Source of the DNA: Hydrogenophaga intermedia
GTDB taxonomy: Bacteria; Pseudomonadota; Gammaproteobacteria; Burkholderiales; Burkholderiaceae_C
DNA: 64,000 nt
Reading direction: 5' to 3'
NCBI RefSeq assembly: GCF_023715105.1
Contig: NZ_JAMBNO010000007.1
Span: 141,587-205,586 of the forward strand
Shown: one piece after another, positions 17,549 through 25,756 of the stretch
Layout: each line of letters starts with the position of its first letter
Numbering within the stretch: the stretch's first letter is position 1
Notes under the pieces: generated by a model
Told to the model about the DNA's origin: nothing
The model's input: the letters and a program-made list of their open reading frames with translations, nothing else
Database searches by the model: none
Position numbers and translations under genes: made by a program

Positions 17549-18423
17549 AGACGACCCTGACCATGCTCGCCGTGTTGGCGTTGACCGCCCCCGCCGCAGC
17601 CGATGAACTTCGCTGCAGTGCGCCCGGCCCCGGTGGCCTGCAGCGCTGCAGCGCGCCCGACGGCAGCACGATCGAGCGCGTGATGACGGCCGACGGTCGC
17701 CGCGCCTCGGTGCTGCTGCGCCGCTGGCCCGATGGCAGCCTGGCCGAGCTGCGTTGCGCGCCGGCGAGCCTGCTCGCCGCCGATCGCGAGCCCTGCGGCC
17801 ACGACGGCCAGGTGCGCGAGACCACCTTGTTCCGCGAGCCCGGTAAACCCTTCGGCACGGTGAGCCACCAACGCGGCGTGATGCTGCGTCAGACCATCGT
17901 GAATCCGCAGGGCGGGCTGGTGCGCAGCGAGGAGTTCATCGACCGCAACGACGCGCCCGACCGGCGCATCAAGCGCGTGTACTACCCGTCCGGGCGCCTG
18001 CGGCACGAGATCGACCTCGTCGAACCCGCCCCGCAGGACTACCGGGGGCGCGAGGGCACGGGCCGCGAATTCGCCGAGTCGGGCCAGATCACGCAGGAGG
18101 TTGAGTGGGCCGAGGGCCGCGAGCGGCGCATCCGCCAGTGGTACCTCGACGGCCAGCTCAAGCTCGATCAGTCGGTGCGCCGCCTGGGCCGCGACGAATT
18201 GCGCGAGACGCGCAGCTTCTATGAAGACGGCTCGCCGGCCGCCGTGAACCGTGAACGCAACGGCCGCTTGTTCGGCTGGCAGCAGTACCACGCGCGCGGC
18301 GGAACCCTGCAGCGCGAGGACGAGCACGGCGAGCGCGGTGTGCTGCTGCAGCGCCGCTTCTACGACGAGCGTGGCCGCCTGCAGCGCACCGAGCGCGTGA
18401 ACAGCGACGACGCCCGCACCTGA
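17545..18423 (+). CDS. exported protein with MORN/YwqK-like repeats, function unknown
   Basis: A 292-residue protein with a clear signal peptide (MKTTLTMLAVLALTAPAAA). The mature part begins with a Cys-containing segment (ELRCSAPGPGGLQRCSAPDG) and continues with repeated Y/F-x-x-x-G-x-L motifs: VYYPSGRLRHEI, FAESGQITQEV, WYLDGQLKLDQ, FYEDGSPAAVN, FYDERGRLQR. These resemble MORN or YwqK-type antitoxin repeats, which form elongated beta-sheets. No catalytic motif is seen. It overlaps the PIN gene by 4 bases, so the two are probably coexpressed. The YwqK likeness is structural only and does not establish an antitoxin role. Confidence 0.78.
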   Translation: MKTTLTMLAVLALTAPAAADELRCSAPGPGGLQRCSAPDGSTIERVMTADGRRASVLLRRWPDGSLAELRCAPASLLAADREPCGHDGQVRETTLFREPGKPFGTVSHQRGVMLRQTIVNPQGGLVRSEEFIDRNDAPDRRIKRVYYPSGRLRHEIDLVEPAPQDYRGREGTGREFAESGQITQEVEWAEGRERRIRQWYLDGQLKLDQSVRRLGRDELRETRSFYEDGSPAAVNRERNGRLFGWQQYHARGGTLQREDEHGERGVLLQRRFYDERGRLQRTERVNSDDART

Positions 18424-18432
18424 GCCGGCGCC

Positions 18433-20058
18433 TCAGGGCGCGATCGAGAAACTCTCGGCGCGCGCGCGCCGCCACCAGGTGGTGAACACCGCGTGCTCGC
18501 CGTCCACGTCGTCGTCGAGCAGCGCGCCGGGCGCGGTGGTCGGTAGCAGGTTGGCCAGCAGGCGCACCTCGTTGTCGCTCACGCGGCGCACCAGGTGGTG
18601 TGCGCTGATGTCGCGCGGGTGCTGCAGGCCCGCGGCCTGCACCAGTTCCTTCAAGGCCTTGAGCGTGTTCTGGTGGAAGCGCCACACGCGCTCGGCCTTG
18701 TCGGGCACCACCAGCGCCTGCTGGCGCAGCGGGTCCTGCGTGGTCACGCCGGTGGGGCACTGGCCGGTGTGGCAGTGCTGCGCCTGGATGCAGCCAAGCG
18801 CGAACATGAAGCCGCGCGCGCTGTTGCACCAGTCGGCGCCGATGGCGATGGCGCGTGCGATGTCGAACGCGCTCACCACCTTGCCGGCACAGCCGATGCG
18901 GATGCGATCGCGCAGGTTCACGCCGACCAGCGTGTTGTGCACCAGGCGCAGGCCCTCCTGCAGCGGCGCGCCCACGTGGTCGGTGAACTCCAGCGGGGCC
19001 GCGCCGGTGCCACCTTCGGCGCCATCGACCACGATGAAGTCGGGCGTGATGCTAGTCTGCAGCATGGCCTTGACGATGGCAAACCACTCCCACGGGTGGC
19101 CGATGCACAGCTTGAAGCCGACCGGCTTGCCGCCCGAGAGCGCGCGCAGCTTCGCGATGAAGTCCAGCATCTCCAGCGGGGTGGCAAACGCGCTGTGCGC
19201 GGCCGGCGAGATGCAGTCCACGCCCTCGGGCACGCCACGCGCGGCCGCGATCTCGGCCGTCACCTTGGCGCCTGGCAGCACGCCACCGTGGCCCGGCTTG
19301 GCGCCCTGGCTGAGCTTGAGCTCGATCATCTTCACCTGCGGATCGGTTGCGTTCGCGGCGAATTTCTCTTCGCTGAAGGTGCCGTCGTCGTTGCGGCAGC
19401 CGAAGTAGCCCGAGCCGATCTCCCAGATCAGGTCACCGCCGTGCAGGCGGTGCCAGGCCGAGATGGAACCTTCGCCGGTGTCGTGCGCGAAGCGACCGCG
19501 CGCGGCACCCGCGTTGAGCGCCTGGATGGCGTTGGCCGAGAGCGCGCCGAAGCTCATGGCCGAAATGTTGAACACGCTCGCCTCATAGGGCTGCGTGCAG
19601 TCTGGCCCGCCGATGCGCACGCGGAAATCGTGCGTGGCCAGCGCGCTCGGCGCGATCGAGTGGTTGATCCACTCGTGGCCGTTGTCCTTCATGTCCAGTT
19701 GCGAGCCGAACGGGCGTTTGTCGGTCTCGCCTTTGGCGCGCGCATACACCAGGCTGCGCTGGCTGCGCGAGAACGGTTGCGCCTCGGTGTCGCTCTCGAT
19801 GAAGTACTGGCGGATCTCGGGGCGCACGTACTCGAGCATGAAGCGCAGGTGTCCGATCACCGGGTAGTTGCGCAGCACCGAGCTGCGTGTCTGGCGCAAG
19901 TCCCAGGCGCCAAGCGCGCTGAGCGCGGCAAACACCAGGAACCAGAAACCCCCGATGCCGAAGGCGACCAGCGTGAACAGGCTCAGCAACGCCGCCACCG
20001 CGCAGAAGGCGAGAACGGTATAGCGGACGGGATAGACGGCGTTGAGGCGATCAAGCAT
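18433..20058 (-). CDS. FMN-binding glutamate synthase family protein (membrane-anchored)
   Basis: A 541-residue protein with two N-terminal hydrophobic segments (about 12-45) and a glutamate-synthase-like TIM barrel (about 90-520). FMN and substrate segments are visible (FNISAMSFGALSANAIQAL, GEGSISAWH, GAKPGHGGVLPG, VVDGAEGGTGAAPLEF), as is the three-cysteine cluster CIQAQHCHTGQCP that would hold a 3Fe-4S centre. There is no amidotransferase domain and no gltD partner nearby, so it is not a conventional GOGAT. Related proteins are common in proteobacteria and lack an agreed function. Start ATG at 20058 gives the hydrophobic N-terminus. It is convergent with the repeat-protein gene. Confidence 0.88.
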   Translation of the reverse strand: MLDRLNAVYPVRYTVLAFCAVAALLSLFTLVAFGIGGFWFLVFAALSALGAWDLRQTRSSVLRNYPVIGHLRFMLEYVRPEIRQYFIESDTEAQPFSRSQRSLVYARAKGETDKRPFGSQLDMKDNGHEWINHSIAPSALATHDFRVRIGGPDCTQPYEASVFNISAMSFGALSANAIQALNAGAARGRFAHDTGEGSISAWHRLHGGDLIWEIGSGYFGCRNDDGTFSEEKFAANATDPQVKMIELKLSQGAKPGHGGVLPGAKVTAEIAAARGVPEGVDCISPAAHSAFATPLEMLDFIAKLRALSGGKPVGFKLCIGHPWEWFAIVKAMLQTSITPDFIVVDGAEGGTGAAPLEFTDHVGAPLQEGLRLVHNTLVGVNLRDRIRIGCAGKVVSAFDIARAIAIGADWCNSARGFMFALGCIQAQHCHTGQCPTGVTTQDPLRQQALVVPDKAERVWRFHQNTLKALKELVQAAGLQHPRDISAHHLVRRVSDNEVRLLANLLPTTAPGALLDDDVDGEHAVFTTWWRRARAESFSIAP

Positions 20059-20207
20059 CGGTGGGTGTCGGACAGGCGGTGCGAAATGCTGCATGAGCAT
20101 TATTGGCGAGGGTGTTGTACAGGCGAACAATGGCCTCACACCACCCACCGCGCGGGGCAGGCAGCGCGGACCGGGCCTCGACTCGCCTGCCATGCAAGGA
20201 GTCCGCA

Positions 20208-20411
20208 ATGTTCCCCATCCTGATGGACGAACCCGATGCGATGAAGGTGGCGCCGCGTGCCTGGCAGTTGCTGCAGGACGCCTGGCGCGGCGCGCAGGCC
20301 GCACCGCGCGAGGCCACCGGCACACCACACGAACCCGTGTCGCCCGCGCCCACCGCACTGGCCTCGCTGGCTTTCGGGGCTGCCGAAGCCGACTCGCGCC
20401 TGCACCACTGA
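20208..20411 (+). CDS. small hypothetical protein, 67 residues
   Basis: A 67-residue protein (MFPILMDEPDAMKVAPRAWQ..., ending AFGAAEADSRLHH). I do not recognise a family. Support for a real gene: a perfect Shine-Dalgarno AAGGAG at 20196-20201, 6 bases before the ATG, and an acceptable composition. There are no membrane segments or cysteines. It lies between a divergent flavoprotein gene and the UPF0149 gene on its own strand. Function unknown. Confidence 0.55.
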   Translation: MFPILMDEPDAMKVAPRAWQLLQDAWRGAQAAPREATGTPHEPVSPAPTALASLAFGAAEADSRLHH

Positions 20412-20475
20412 CGCGCGGCACGGGCGGCACGCGGCTACACTGCCGGCCTTTTGCGGCCCGCAGGCCGCCCGCCCC

Positions 20476-21267
20476 ATGAGCCCAGAAACCGACGTGCCGC
20501 TCAGCGGTGCCGAATTCGACGAACTCGACGCGCTGCTCGATGAGCTGCGCAAGCGCGATGAGGAAGTGCCCGAGTGGGAGTTCCTCGAAGGCGCCATGGC
20601 CGCCTTGGTCTGCACCCGCCGACCGGTGGCGCCCGCCGAGTGGTTGCCGCTGCTGCTGGGCACCGCCGACCTGCCCACGCTGCCCCAGGATGGCGGTACC
20701 CATTTCCCGAACACCGCGGCCTACGAGCGCTTCATGGCCCTGTGGCAGCGGCGCGAGGCGGAAGTCCGCCAGGCACTGACCACCGAGGTGGAGGCGCTCG
20801 ACGACGAACGCAGCTACCACCCCGAGGTGATGGACGTGCGCGGCGCGCTCGCTGCGCTGCCCGAGGCCGAGCGCCCGCCCGCCGATCTGCCGGTGCCCTC
20901 GTACGGCCAGGTGTGGGCACTGGGTTTTCTGTTCGTTGTGGAGCAGTGGGACGAGGAGTGGGCGCTGCCGCGCGATCGCGAGACCGCGCAGTGGATCGAG
21001 GACGCGCTGGACAGCATCGACGTGCTCACGCAGGACGACAAGGGCAAGCCCGCGGTCAACCTGCACGACGAGCAGTCAACCCCCAGCGTGAGCGAGCAGC
21101 GCCTCGATGACTTCGCGGCCGCAATCTGGGCGGTGTACGACCTGCATCGCATCTGGCACAGCCTGGGCCCGCGCGTGGCGCCGCTGCGCCAGGCGGCCAC
21201 CCCGGGCCGCAACGACCCGTGCTGGTGCGGCAGCGGCAAGAAGTTCAAGAAGTGCCACGGCGCCTGA
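20476..21267 (+). CDS. UPF0149 (YecA-like) protein with C-terminal SEC-C zinc motif
   Basis: A 263-residue protein: an N-terminal UPF0149/YgfB-YecA-like all-helical domain (about 10-225; FDELDALLDELRKRDE, WEFLEGAMAALVC, then YGQVWALGFLFVVEQW) and a C-terminal SEC-C metal-binding motif (NDPCWCGSGKKFKKCHG), the same zinc finger found at the SecA C-terminus. SEC-C tails in YecA-like proteins bind SecA- or ribosome-associated partners. The ATG at 20476 is preceded by a TACACT -10-like element about 35 bases upstream. Its partner is unknown. Confidence 0.85.
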   Translation: MSPETDVPLSGAEFDELDALLDELRKRDEEVPEWEFLEGAMAALVCTRRPVAPAEWLPLLLGTADLPTLPQDGGTHFPNTAAYERFMALWQRREAEVRQALTTEVEALDDERSYHPEVMDVRGALAALPEAERPPADLPVPSYGQVWALGFLFVVEQWDEEWALPRDRETAQWIEDALDSIDVLTQDDKGKPAVNLHDEQSTPSVSEQRLDDFAAAIWAVYDLHRIWHSLGPRVAPLRQAATPGRNDPCWCGSGKKFKKCHGA

Positions 21268-21285
21268 GGCGCGCAGCATCTCGCT

Positions 21286-21951
21286 TCAACCAGGGATCTC
21301 GAACGGCCCGCCCTTGTCGAGCGCGCGCTGGTAGGCCGGGCGGCCGTGAATGCGCTCCAGCCATGCCATCAGGCGCGGCCGGCTGGCATCCAGTCCGGCG
21401 CGCGCCGCCGCCGCTTCGATCGGGAAGCTCATCTGCACATCGGCCGCACTGAAGGCCTTGCCCGCGAACCACGGGCCCTCGGCCAGTTCGGCCTCCAGAA
21501 AATCCAGGTGTTGCCGCAGGTTGGGCGTGATCAGCAGCTTCTTCACCTGTGCCGAGATGCCCTTGGCCACCGGGCGTACCAGCAGCGGCGACTTCTTCTC
21601 GATCTCGTCGAACACCAGCTTGAGCAGCAACGGCGGCATCAGCGAGCCCTCGGCGTAGTGCAGCCAGTAGCGGTAGCGCAGGAACGCAGGGGTGTCCGGT
21701 GAAGGGCGAAGCTGCGGCCCGTGGCGCTCCACCAGCGTCTCGATGATCGCGCCCGACTCGGCCAGCACCAGCGGGCCGTCGGTGACCACCGGCGACTTGC
21801 CCAACGGGTGCACCTTCTTGAGCTCGGGCGGCGCCAGCATGGTCTTGCGGTCGCGCTCGTAGCGCACGATCTCGTAAGGCACGCCGAGTTCTTCGAGCAG
21901 CCAGAGCACGCGCTGTGAGCGCGAGTGGTTCAGGTGGTGGACGCGGATCAT
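21286..21951 (-). CDS. glutathione S-transferase family protein
   Basis: A 221-residue GST: N-terminal thioredoxin-like domain (about 1-78; MIRVHHLNHSRSQRVLWLLEELGVPYE, then LGKSPVVTDGPLVLAESGAI with the cis-Pro and glutathione-binding Glu-Ser pair) and a C-terminal helical domain (about 88-215; ending in the FSAADVQMSFPIEA N-capping motif). A catalytic Ser (Ser10 or Ser12 in HSRSQR) is plausible. It conjugates or reduces with glutathione in the cytoplasm; the substrate is not deducible. It lies 11 bases downstream of the DUF3597 gene on the same strand, so the two may be cotranscribed. Confidence 0.88.
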   Translation of the reverse strand: MIRVHHLNHSRSQRVLWLLEELGVPYEIVRYERDRKTMLAPPELKKVHPLGKSPVVTDGPLVLAESGAIIETLVERHGPQLRPSPDTPAFLRYRYWLHYAEGSLMPPLLLKLVFDEIEKKSPLLVRPVAKGISAQVKKLLITPNLRQHLDFLEAELAEGPWFAGKAFSAADVQMSFPIEAAAARAGLDASRPRLMAWLERIHGRPAYQRALDKGGPFEIPG

Positions 21952-21962
21952 GGGGTGTTGTC

Positions 21963-22382
21963 TCAATCCAGCAATTCCTTGGGTATGTTGCCGCCGTTGG
22001 CCGCGATGTGGGCGAGCACGTTCTTGTGCAGCCACACGTTCATCTTCGCCGAGTCGTTCATGAGCTCGTCCGGGCAGTAGAGCTCCTTGGCCAGTTCCTT
22101 GCGCGCCTGCAGGCTGCTGTCCATGTCGAGCAGCTTGAGCAGGTCGACGATGGACGTGCGCCAGTTCAGCTTCTGCGGGTTGGCCTTGGCCTTCGCTTCC
22201 ATCAGGGCCACGACGTCGACCATGGCGATGGGGTTGACGACGGGTGCGGCCGGTGCGCTCGCGGGGGCCGCAGCGCTGGCGGGCGCGGGTGCCGCCGTTG
22301 GGGCCGGTGCAGTGGCCGCCGGCGTGGCGGCTTCTGCTTTGGACAGGCCCAGCTTGTCGAGGATAGTGCTGAAGAAACCCAT
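21963..22382 (-). CDS. DUF3597 domain protein
   Basis: A 139-residue protein with a short N-terminal segment (MGFFSTILDKLGLSKAEA), an Ala/Pro-rich low-complexity linker (about 18-48), and a compact helical DUF3597 domain (about 50-139; VDVVALMEAKAKANPQKLNWRTSIVDLLKLLD, RKELAKELYCP, NVWLHKNVLAHIAANGG). Function unknown; the domain resembles LysM-linked small proteins. The start is the second of two close ATGs because GGGAG sits 7 bases before it. It is upstream of the GST gene, same strand. Confidence 0.82.
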   Translation of the reverse strand: MGFFSTILDKLGLSKAEAATPAATAPAPTAAPAPASAAAPASAPAAPVVNPIAMVDVVALMEAKAKANPQKLNWRTSIVDLLKLLDMDSSLQARKELAKELYCPDELMNDSAKMNVWLHKNVLAHIAANGGNIPKELLD

Positions 22383-22447
22383 GGTCATCTCCCGTTGGCG
22401 TTGAAGGGCCAGCCAGTATAGGAGCGGGGTGTGACGCGTGGGTGATT

Positions 22448-23338
22448 TCAGGCCAGGGCCTCGGGCAGTGCCGCAGCGAGGGCGTCCCACACGGTGCGGA
22501 TGCGCGGGTTGCTGCGGATCTCTCGGTGCACCGCGAGCCACATCGGCAGCGGCGGGATCGGCAGCGCGGTGAGCAGCGGCACCAACTCGGGGTGGTGGCG
22601 CGCCATGTAGTGCGGCAGAAAGCCCACGCCGGCGCCGGCGAGTACCAGCGCGTGGTAGGCGATGAGGTCGTCGGTGCGCAGCGCGAACTGCTCGCGCGCG
22701 AGCCGGTAGCCCATGCCGGCGAAGCCGCGCACGATGTCCGTCTGGCGGTCGTTGCCGATCAGCTCGTGCTGCAGCAGGTCGGCCGGCTGGCGTGGCGTGC
22801 CGCGGCGGCGCAGGTAGTCGCGGTGCGCGTAGGCGCCAATGGTCACCTGACCCAGCTTGCGGCTCACCAGCGAGCCCTGCTCCGGGCGCACCATGCGGAT
22901 CGCGATGTCGGCCTCGCGCTGCAGCAGGTTGCTCACCGCGTTGCTCACCACCAGCTCGATCTGGATCTGCGGCTGCTGCGCGCGCAGCTGCGCCAGCAGC
23001 GGCGGCAGCAGCAGGCAGGCCACGGGCTGGCTCGCGCTCAGCCGCACCGAACCCGGTGCACTGCGCTGCGCGCCGCTGGCCTGTCGCGCGAGCTGGTCGG
23101 CCGCGGTGGCCATGCCGCGCGCGGCGTCGGCCAGGCGCAGCGCGTCGGGCGTGGGCAGCAGGCCGCGGCCGGTGCGCTCGAACAGCGTGAGTCCAAGTTG
23201 CTGCTCCAGCTCGGCAATGTGCCGGCCCAGCGTGGGCTGGTGCATGCCCAGCGCGCGCGCTGCGCCCATCAGGCTGCCCTGGTCCAGCGCCGCCAGGAAG
23301 GAGCGGATCAGCGTCCAGTTGAAGCCCGTCTCATTCAT
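22448..23338 (-). CDS. LysR-family transcriptional regulator
   Basis: A 296-residue LysR regulator with N-terminal helix-turn-helix (about 8-66; NWTLIRSFLAALDQGSLMGAARALGMHQPTLGRHIAELEQQLGLTLFERTGRGL) and effector domain. It is divergent from the Tat nitroreductase-like gene at 23428; a 7-bp inverted repeat (23369-23375 / 23392-23398) in the 89-base gap is a likely operator. It therefore probably controls itself and that flavoprotein. Effector unknown. Confidence 0.91.
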   Translation of the reverse strand: MNETGFNWTLIRSFLAALDQGSLMGAARALGMHQPTLGRHIAELEQQLGLTLFERTGRGLLPTPDALRLADAARGMATAADQLARQASGAQRSAPGSVRLSASQPVACLLLPPLLAQLRAQQPQIQIELVVSNAVSNLLQREADIAIRMVRPEQGSLVSRKLGQVTIGAYAHRDYLRRRGTPRQPADLLQHELIGNDRQTDIVRGFAGMGYRLAREQFALRTDDLIAYHALVLAGAGVGFLPHYMARHHPELVPLLTALPIPPLPMWLAVHREIRSNPRIRTVWDALAAALPEALA

Positions 23339-23368
23339 TTCTGCATGGCTGGTGTTTGCGGTTCGTCA

Positions 23369-23398
23369 ATTGTGGATGGGGGCACGCGTTCCCACAAT
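23369..23398. promoter_or_regulatory. inverted repeat in LysR/flavoprotein divergent region
   Basis: ATTGTGG and CCACAAT form a perfect 7-bp inverted repeat separated by 16 bases, between divergent LysR and flavoprotein genes. The right half (CACAAT, 23393-23398) could also serve as a -10 for the rightward gene, so binding would affect the promoter directly. Confidence 0.45.
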
Positions 23399-23427
23399 GA
23401 CCCCATCGCCACCCACCGGAGCCCACC

Positions 23428-24588
23428 ATGAACCGCCGTTCCTTCCTTCGCATCGCTGGCGGGGGTGTCATCACCGCCGCCACCGCCACCACCATCGCCG
23501 GGTGCAGCAGCGCGCTGCCCGATGCCGCCATCGCCGCCTGGCGCGGCCCGGGCGACGAGCCCGACGTGCGACGCTGGATCCTCGCGCACGCCATCCTTGC
23601 GCCGCATTCGCACAACCTGCAGAGCTGGCTGGTGGACCTGTCGGTGCCCGACCAGATCACGCTGCGCATCGATCGCACGCGCCTGCTGCCCGAGACCGAC
23701 CCGTTCTCGCGCCAGATGCTGATGAGCCAGGGCACCTTCCTCGAGCTGCTGGACCAGGCGGCGCGCGAGAAGGGCCTGCGCGCCGAGATCGCGCTGTTTC
23801 CTGAAGGCGTGTTCGGCCCCACCACGCTGGACGACCGGCCGACCGCGCGCATCCGCCTCGTGCCCGACGCCGCGGTGGCGCGCGATCCGCTGTTCGCGCA
23901 GGTGTTCCGGCGCCACACCAACCGCGAGGCGTACGAACCGCGTGTGCCATCGCCCGACGCACTGCGGGCGATTGCTGCCAGCACAGCCGCTTATCCCATG
24001 CGCACCGGCTTCGTCACCAGCGCAGACGCCGAAGCCATCGAGCACCAGCGCCGCATCGCGCGCGAGGCCTGGCGCATCGAGCTCACCACGCCACGCACCG
24101 TGCTCGAATCGTTCAAGGTGTTGCGCGTGGGCCCGCGCGAAATCGCCGAGCACCGCGACGGCATCTCGCTCAACGATCCGATGGTGCGCCTGCTGGTGGC
24201 CACTGGCCTGTTCGACCGCAGCGTGGCGCCCGGGCCCGACGACACGGCCACCACCGGGCAGATCGACGACTTCAACGCGAAGATCGCTGCCACATCGGCC
24301 TTCTACTGGCTGGTCAGCGAAGGCAATGACCGCATCACGCAGGTCAATGCCGGTCGTGCCTGGGTGCGTGCACAGTTGGCGGCCACGGCGCAGGGCCTGG
24401 CGATGCAGCCGATCTCGCAGGCCCTGCAGGAGTACCCCGAAATGGCCGCGCCATACCGCGAGATCCATGAGCGTCTGGGCGCATCGGCACCGCGCCACAC
24501 GGTGCAGATGTGGGCGCGGCTCGGGTACGGGCCGTCCATCGGGCCGGCACCGCGCCGCGGTGTGGCCGCGCACGTGATGAAGGCCTGA
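23428..24588 (+). CDS. Tat-exported nitroreductase-like (Acg family) lipoprotein
   Basis: A 386-residue protein with a twin-arginine signal (NRRSFLRIAGG, Arg3-Arg4) ending in a lipobox (TTIAGC, Cys26), so it is likely folded with cofactor, exported by Tat and lipid-anchored. The mature region resembles the nitroreductase/Acg group of FMN proteins (ILAHAILAPHSHNLQSWLVDL near residue 50, NREAYEPRVPS mid-protein, AATAQGLAMQPISQALQEYPE near 325). It is divergent from a LysR regulator, suggesting induction by a small molecule. A quinone- or nitro-compound-reducing role in the periplasm is inference; no experimentally defined homologue is recalled. Confidence 0.8.
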   Translation: MNRRSFLRIAGGGVITAATATTIAGCSSALPDAAIAAWRGPGDEPDVRRWILAHAILAPHSHNLQSWLVDLSVPDQITLRIDRTRLLPETDPFSRQMLMSQGTFLELLDQAAREKGLRAEIALFPEGVFGPTTLDDRPTARIRLVPDAAVARDPLFAQVFRRHTNREAYEPRVPSPDALRAIAASTAAYPMRTGFVTSADAEAIEHQRRIAREAWRIELTTPRTVLESFKVLRVGPREIAEHRDGISLNDPMVRLLVATGLFDRSVAPGPDDTATTGQIDDFNAKIAATSAFYWLVSEGNDRITQVNAGRAWVRAQLAATAQGLAMQPISQALQEYPEMAAPYREIHERLGASAPRHTVQMWARLGYGPSIGPAPRRGVAAHVMKA

Positions 24589-24600
24589 CGAAGGCGCGGA

Positions 24601-25746
24601 TCAGGTGACGAGGTCGAACGCGGCCTCGGCCACCGCCACGCCGTTGACGAGCAGCTCCACCCGGTGGCGTCCGGGATACAGGCGCCGCGTGGTCACCTCG
24701 CGCAACGAGTGCGTCTTGCGCAGGGTGCGAACCTCGTCCTGTGCGAGTTCAAGCTTCCAGCCCTTGAACACCTTGGGCGATGTGCTGCCGTTGGCCTTGA
24801 CGTGGTGCACCGCGTAGTCCACCACCAGAGTCTGCTTGTGCCGCGCGCGGGCGTGCAGCACGGCCTCGATGACCACCGCGCCACCCACCGCCACGCGCGC
24901 GGGCGCGACGGTGACCGTGGCCTCGCCCGCGAAACCGCGAGACAACCCCCAGGCCGCGAGCGTGTCCTCGTGGCCTGCCTTGATGAGGCTGCGACTGGCG
25001 TGGCGCAGCAGCGCCTCGCGCTGTGCGTTCGCCCCCACGCGGTGTTCGCGCACCCAGCCGGCCACCAGCGCTGGGTGGTCTTTGGCGATGTCGTTGAGGT
25101 GGTTGGCCACGCTGCGGCGCACGTAGGCACTGGGGTCGTCCTGCAGCACGCGCAGCAGAGGCAGGGTGGGTGCCGGGTCGACCACCAGCAACTGCAGGCG
25201 CAGGCCCCAGGGCAGGCGCGGGCGGCTGCCTTCGCTGGCCAGGCGCCTCACGTGCGCGCTCGGGTCCTGTGCCCAGCGCTGCAGCACCGGCCAGACCACG
25301 TCGGGTTGCTGCGCGATGAAGGGGCGGATCGCGAACTCGCCGGTGAAGCGCTGCGTGATCGCGTGCAGGCAGGCCAGGGCGCGTTGCGGTGCGGGCTGGC
25401 CGTGCCGTGCCACCCATTCGCCGGTGCCCCACAGCGCCCAGCCCGCGATGCCTTGCGGGTGCAGCGCGCCTTGCAGGCCCACCGGCTCGCCGTCGGCGTC
25501 GAGTGCCAACGGCGGCGCCAGCGCGGTCTCGATGACGCCGCAGGCGCGGTCGAAGTCATCGGGCAGGGTGGCCTGCAGCGCGTCGGCCCAGCGCAGCGCG
25601 CGCGCCTTGAACTCGAGTGCGTCCAGGCCATCGCACACCAGCGCTTCGAAGCGCGCCGCATCGAAGCCGCGCCAGGCGCGGCGCAGGTGCTGCGCCGCGT
25701 GTCGCGCAGTGCCGGCGTTGATGAAATTCTTGAACGGTTCGGCCAC
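24601..25746 (-). CDS. DNA alkylation repair (AlkC/AlkD-like HEAT-repeat) protein
   Basis: A 381-residue protein starting AEPFKNFINAGTARHAAQHLRRAWRGFDAARF, typical of AlkC-like DNA glycosylases, with a HEAT-like helical repeat body containing HVRRLASEGSRPRLPWG and AYVRRSVANHLNDIAKDHP, the latter a hallmark of AlkD/AlkC 3-methyladenine glycosylases. The extra C-terminal 100 residues (beta-rich, VTVAPARVAVGGAVVIEAVLHA) match the Ig-like domain of AlkC. The start is a GTG at 25746, 10 bases after pncC, because no ATG precedes the conserved N-terminus. It would excise alkylated bases (N3-methyladenine or 3-methylcytosine) in the cytoplasm. Confidence 0.83.
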   Translation of the reverse strand: MAEPFKNFINAGTARHAAQHLRRAWRGFDAARFEALVCDGLDALEFKARALRWADALQATLPDDFDRACGVIETALAPPLALDADGEPVGLQGALHPQGIAGWALWGTGEWVARHGQPAPQRALACLHAITQRFTGEFAIRPFIAQQPDVVWPVLQRWAQDPSAHVRRLASEGSRPRLPWGLRLQLLVVDPAPTLPLLRVLQDDPSAYVRRSVANHLNDIAKDHPALVAGWVREHRVGANAQREALLRHASRSLIKAGHEDTLAAWGLSRGFAGEATVTVAPARVAVGGAVVIEAVLHARARHKQTLVVDYAVHHVKANGSTSPKVFKGWKLELAQDEVRTLRKTHSLREVTTRRLYPGRHRVELLVNGVAVAEAAFDLVT

Positions 25747-25756
25747 GACGTGCGGG

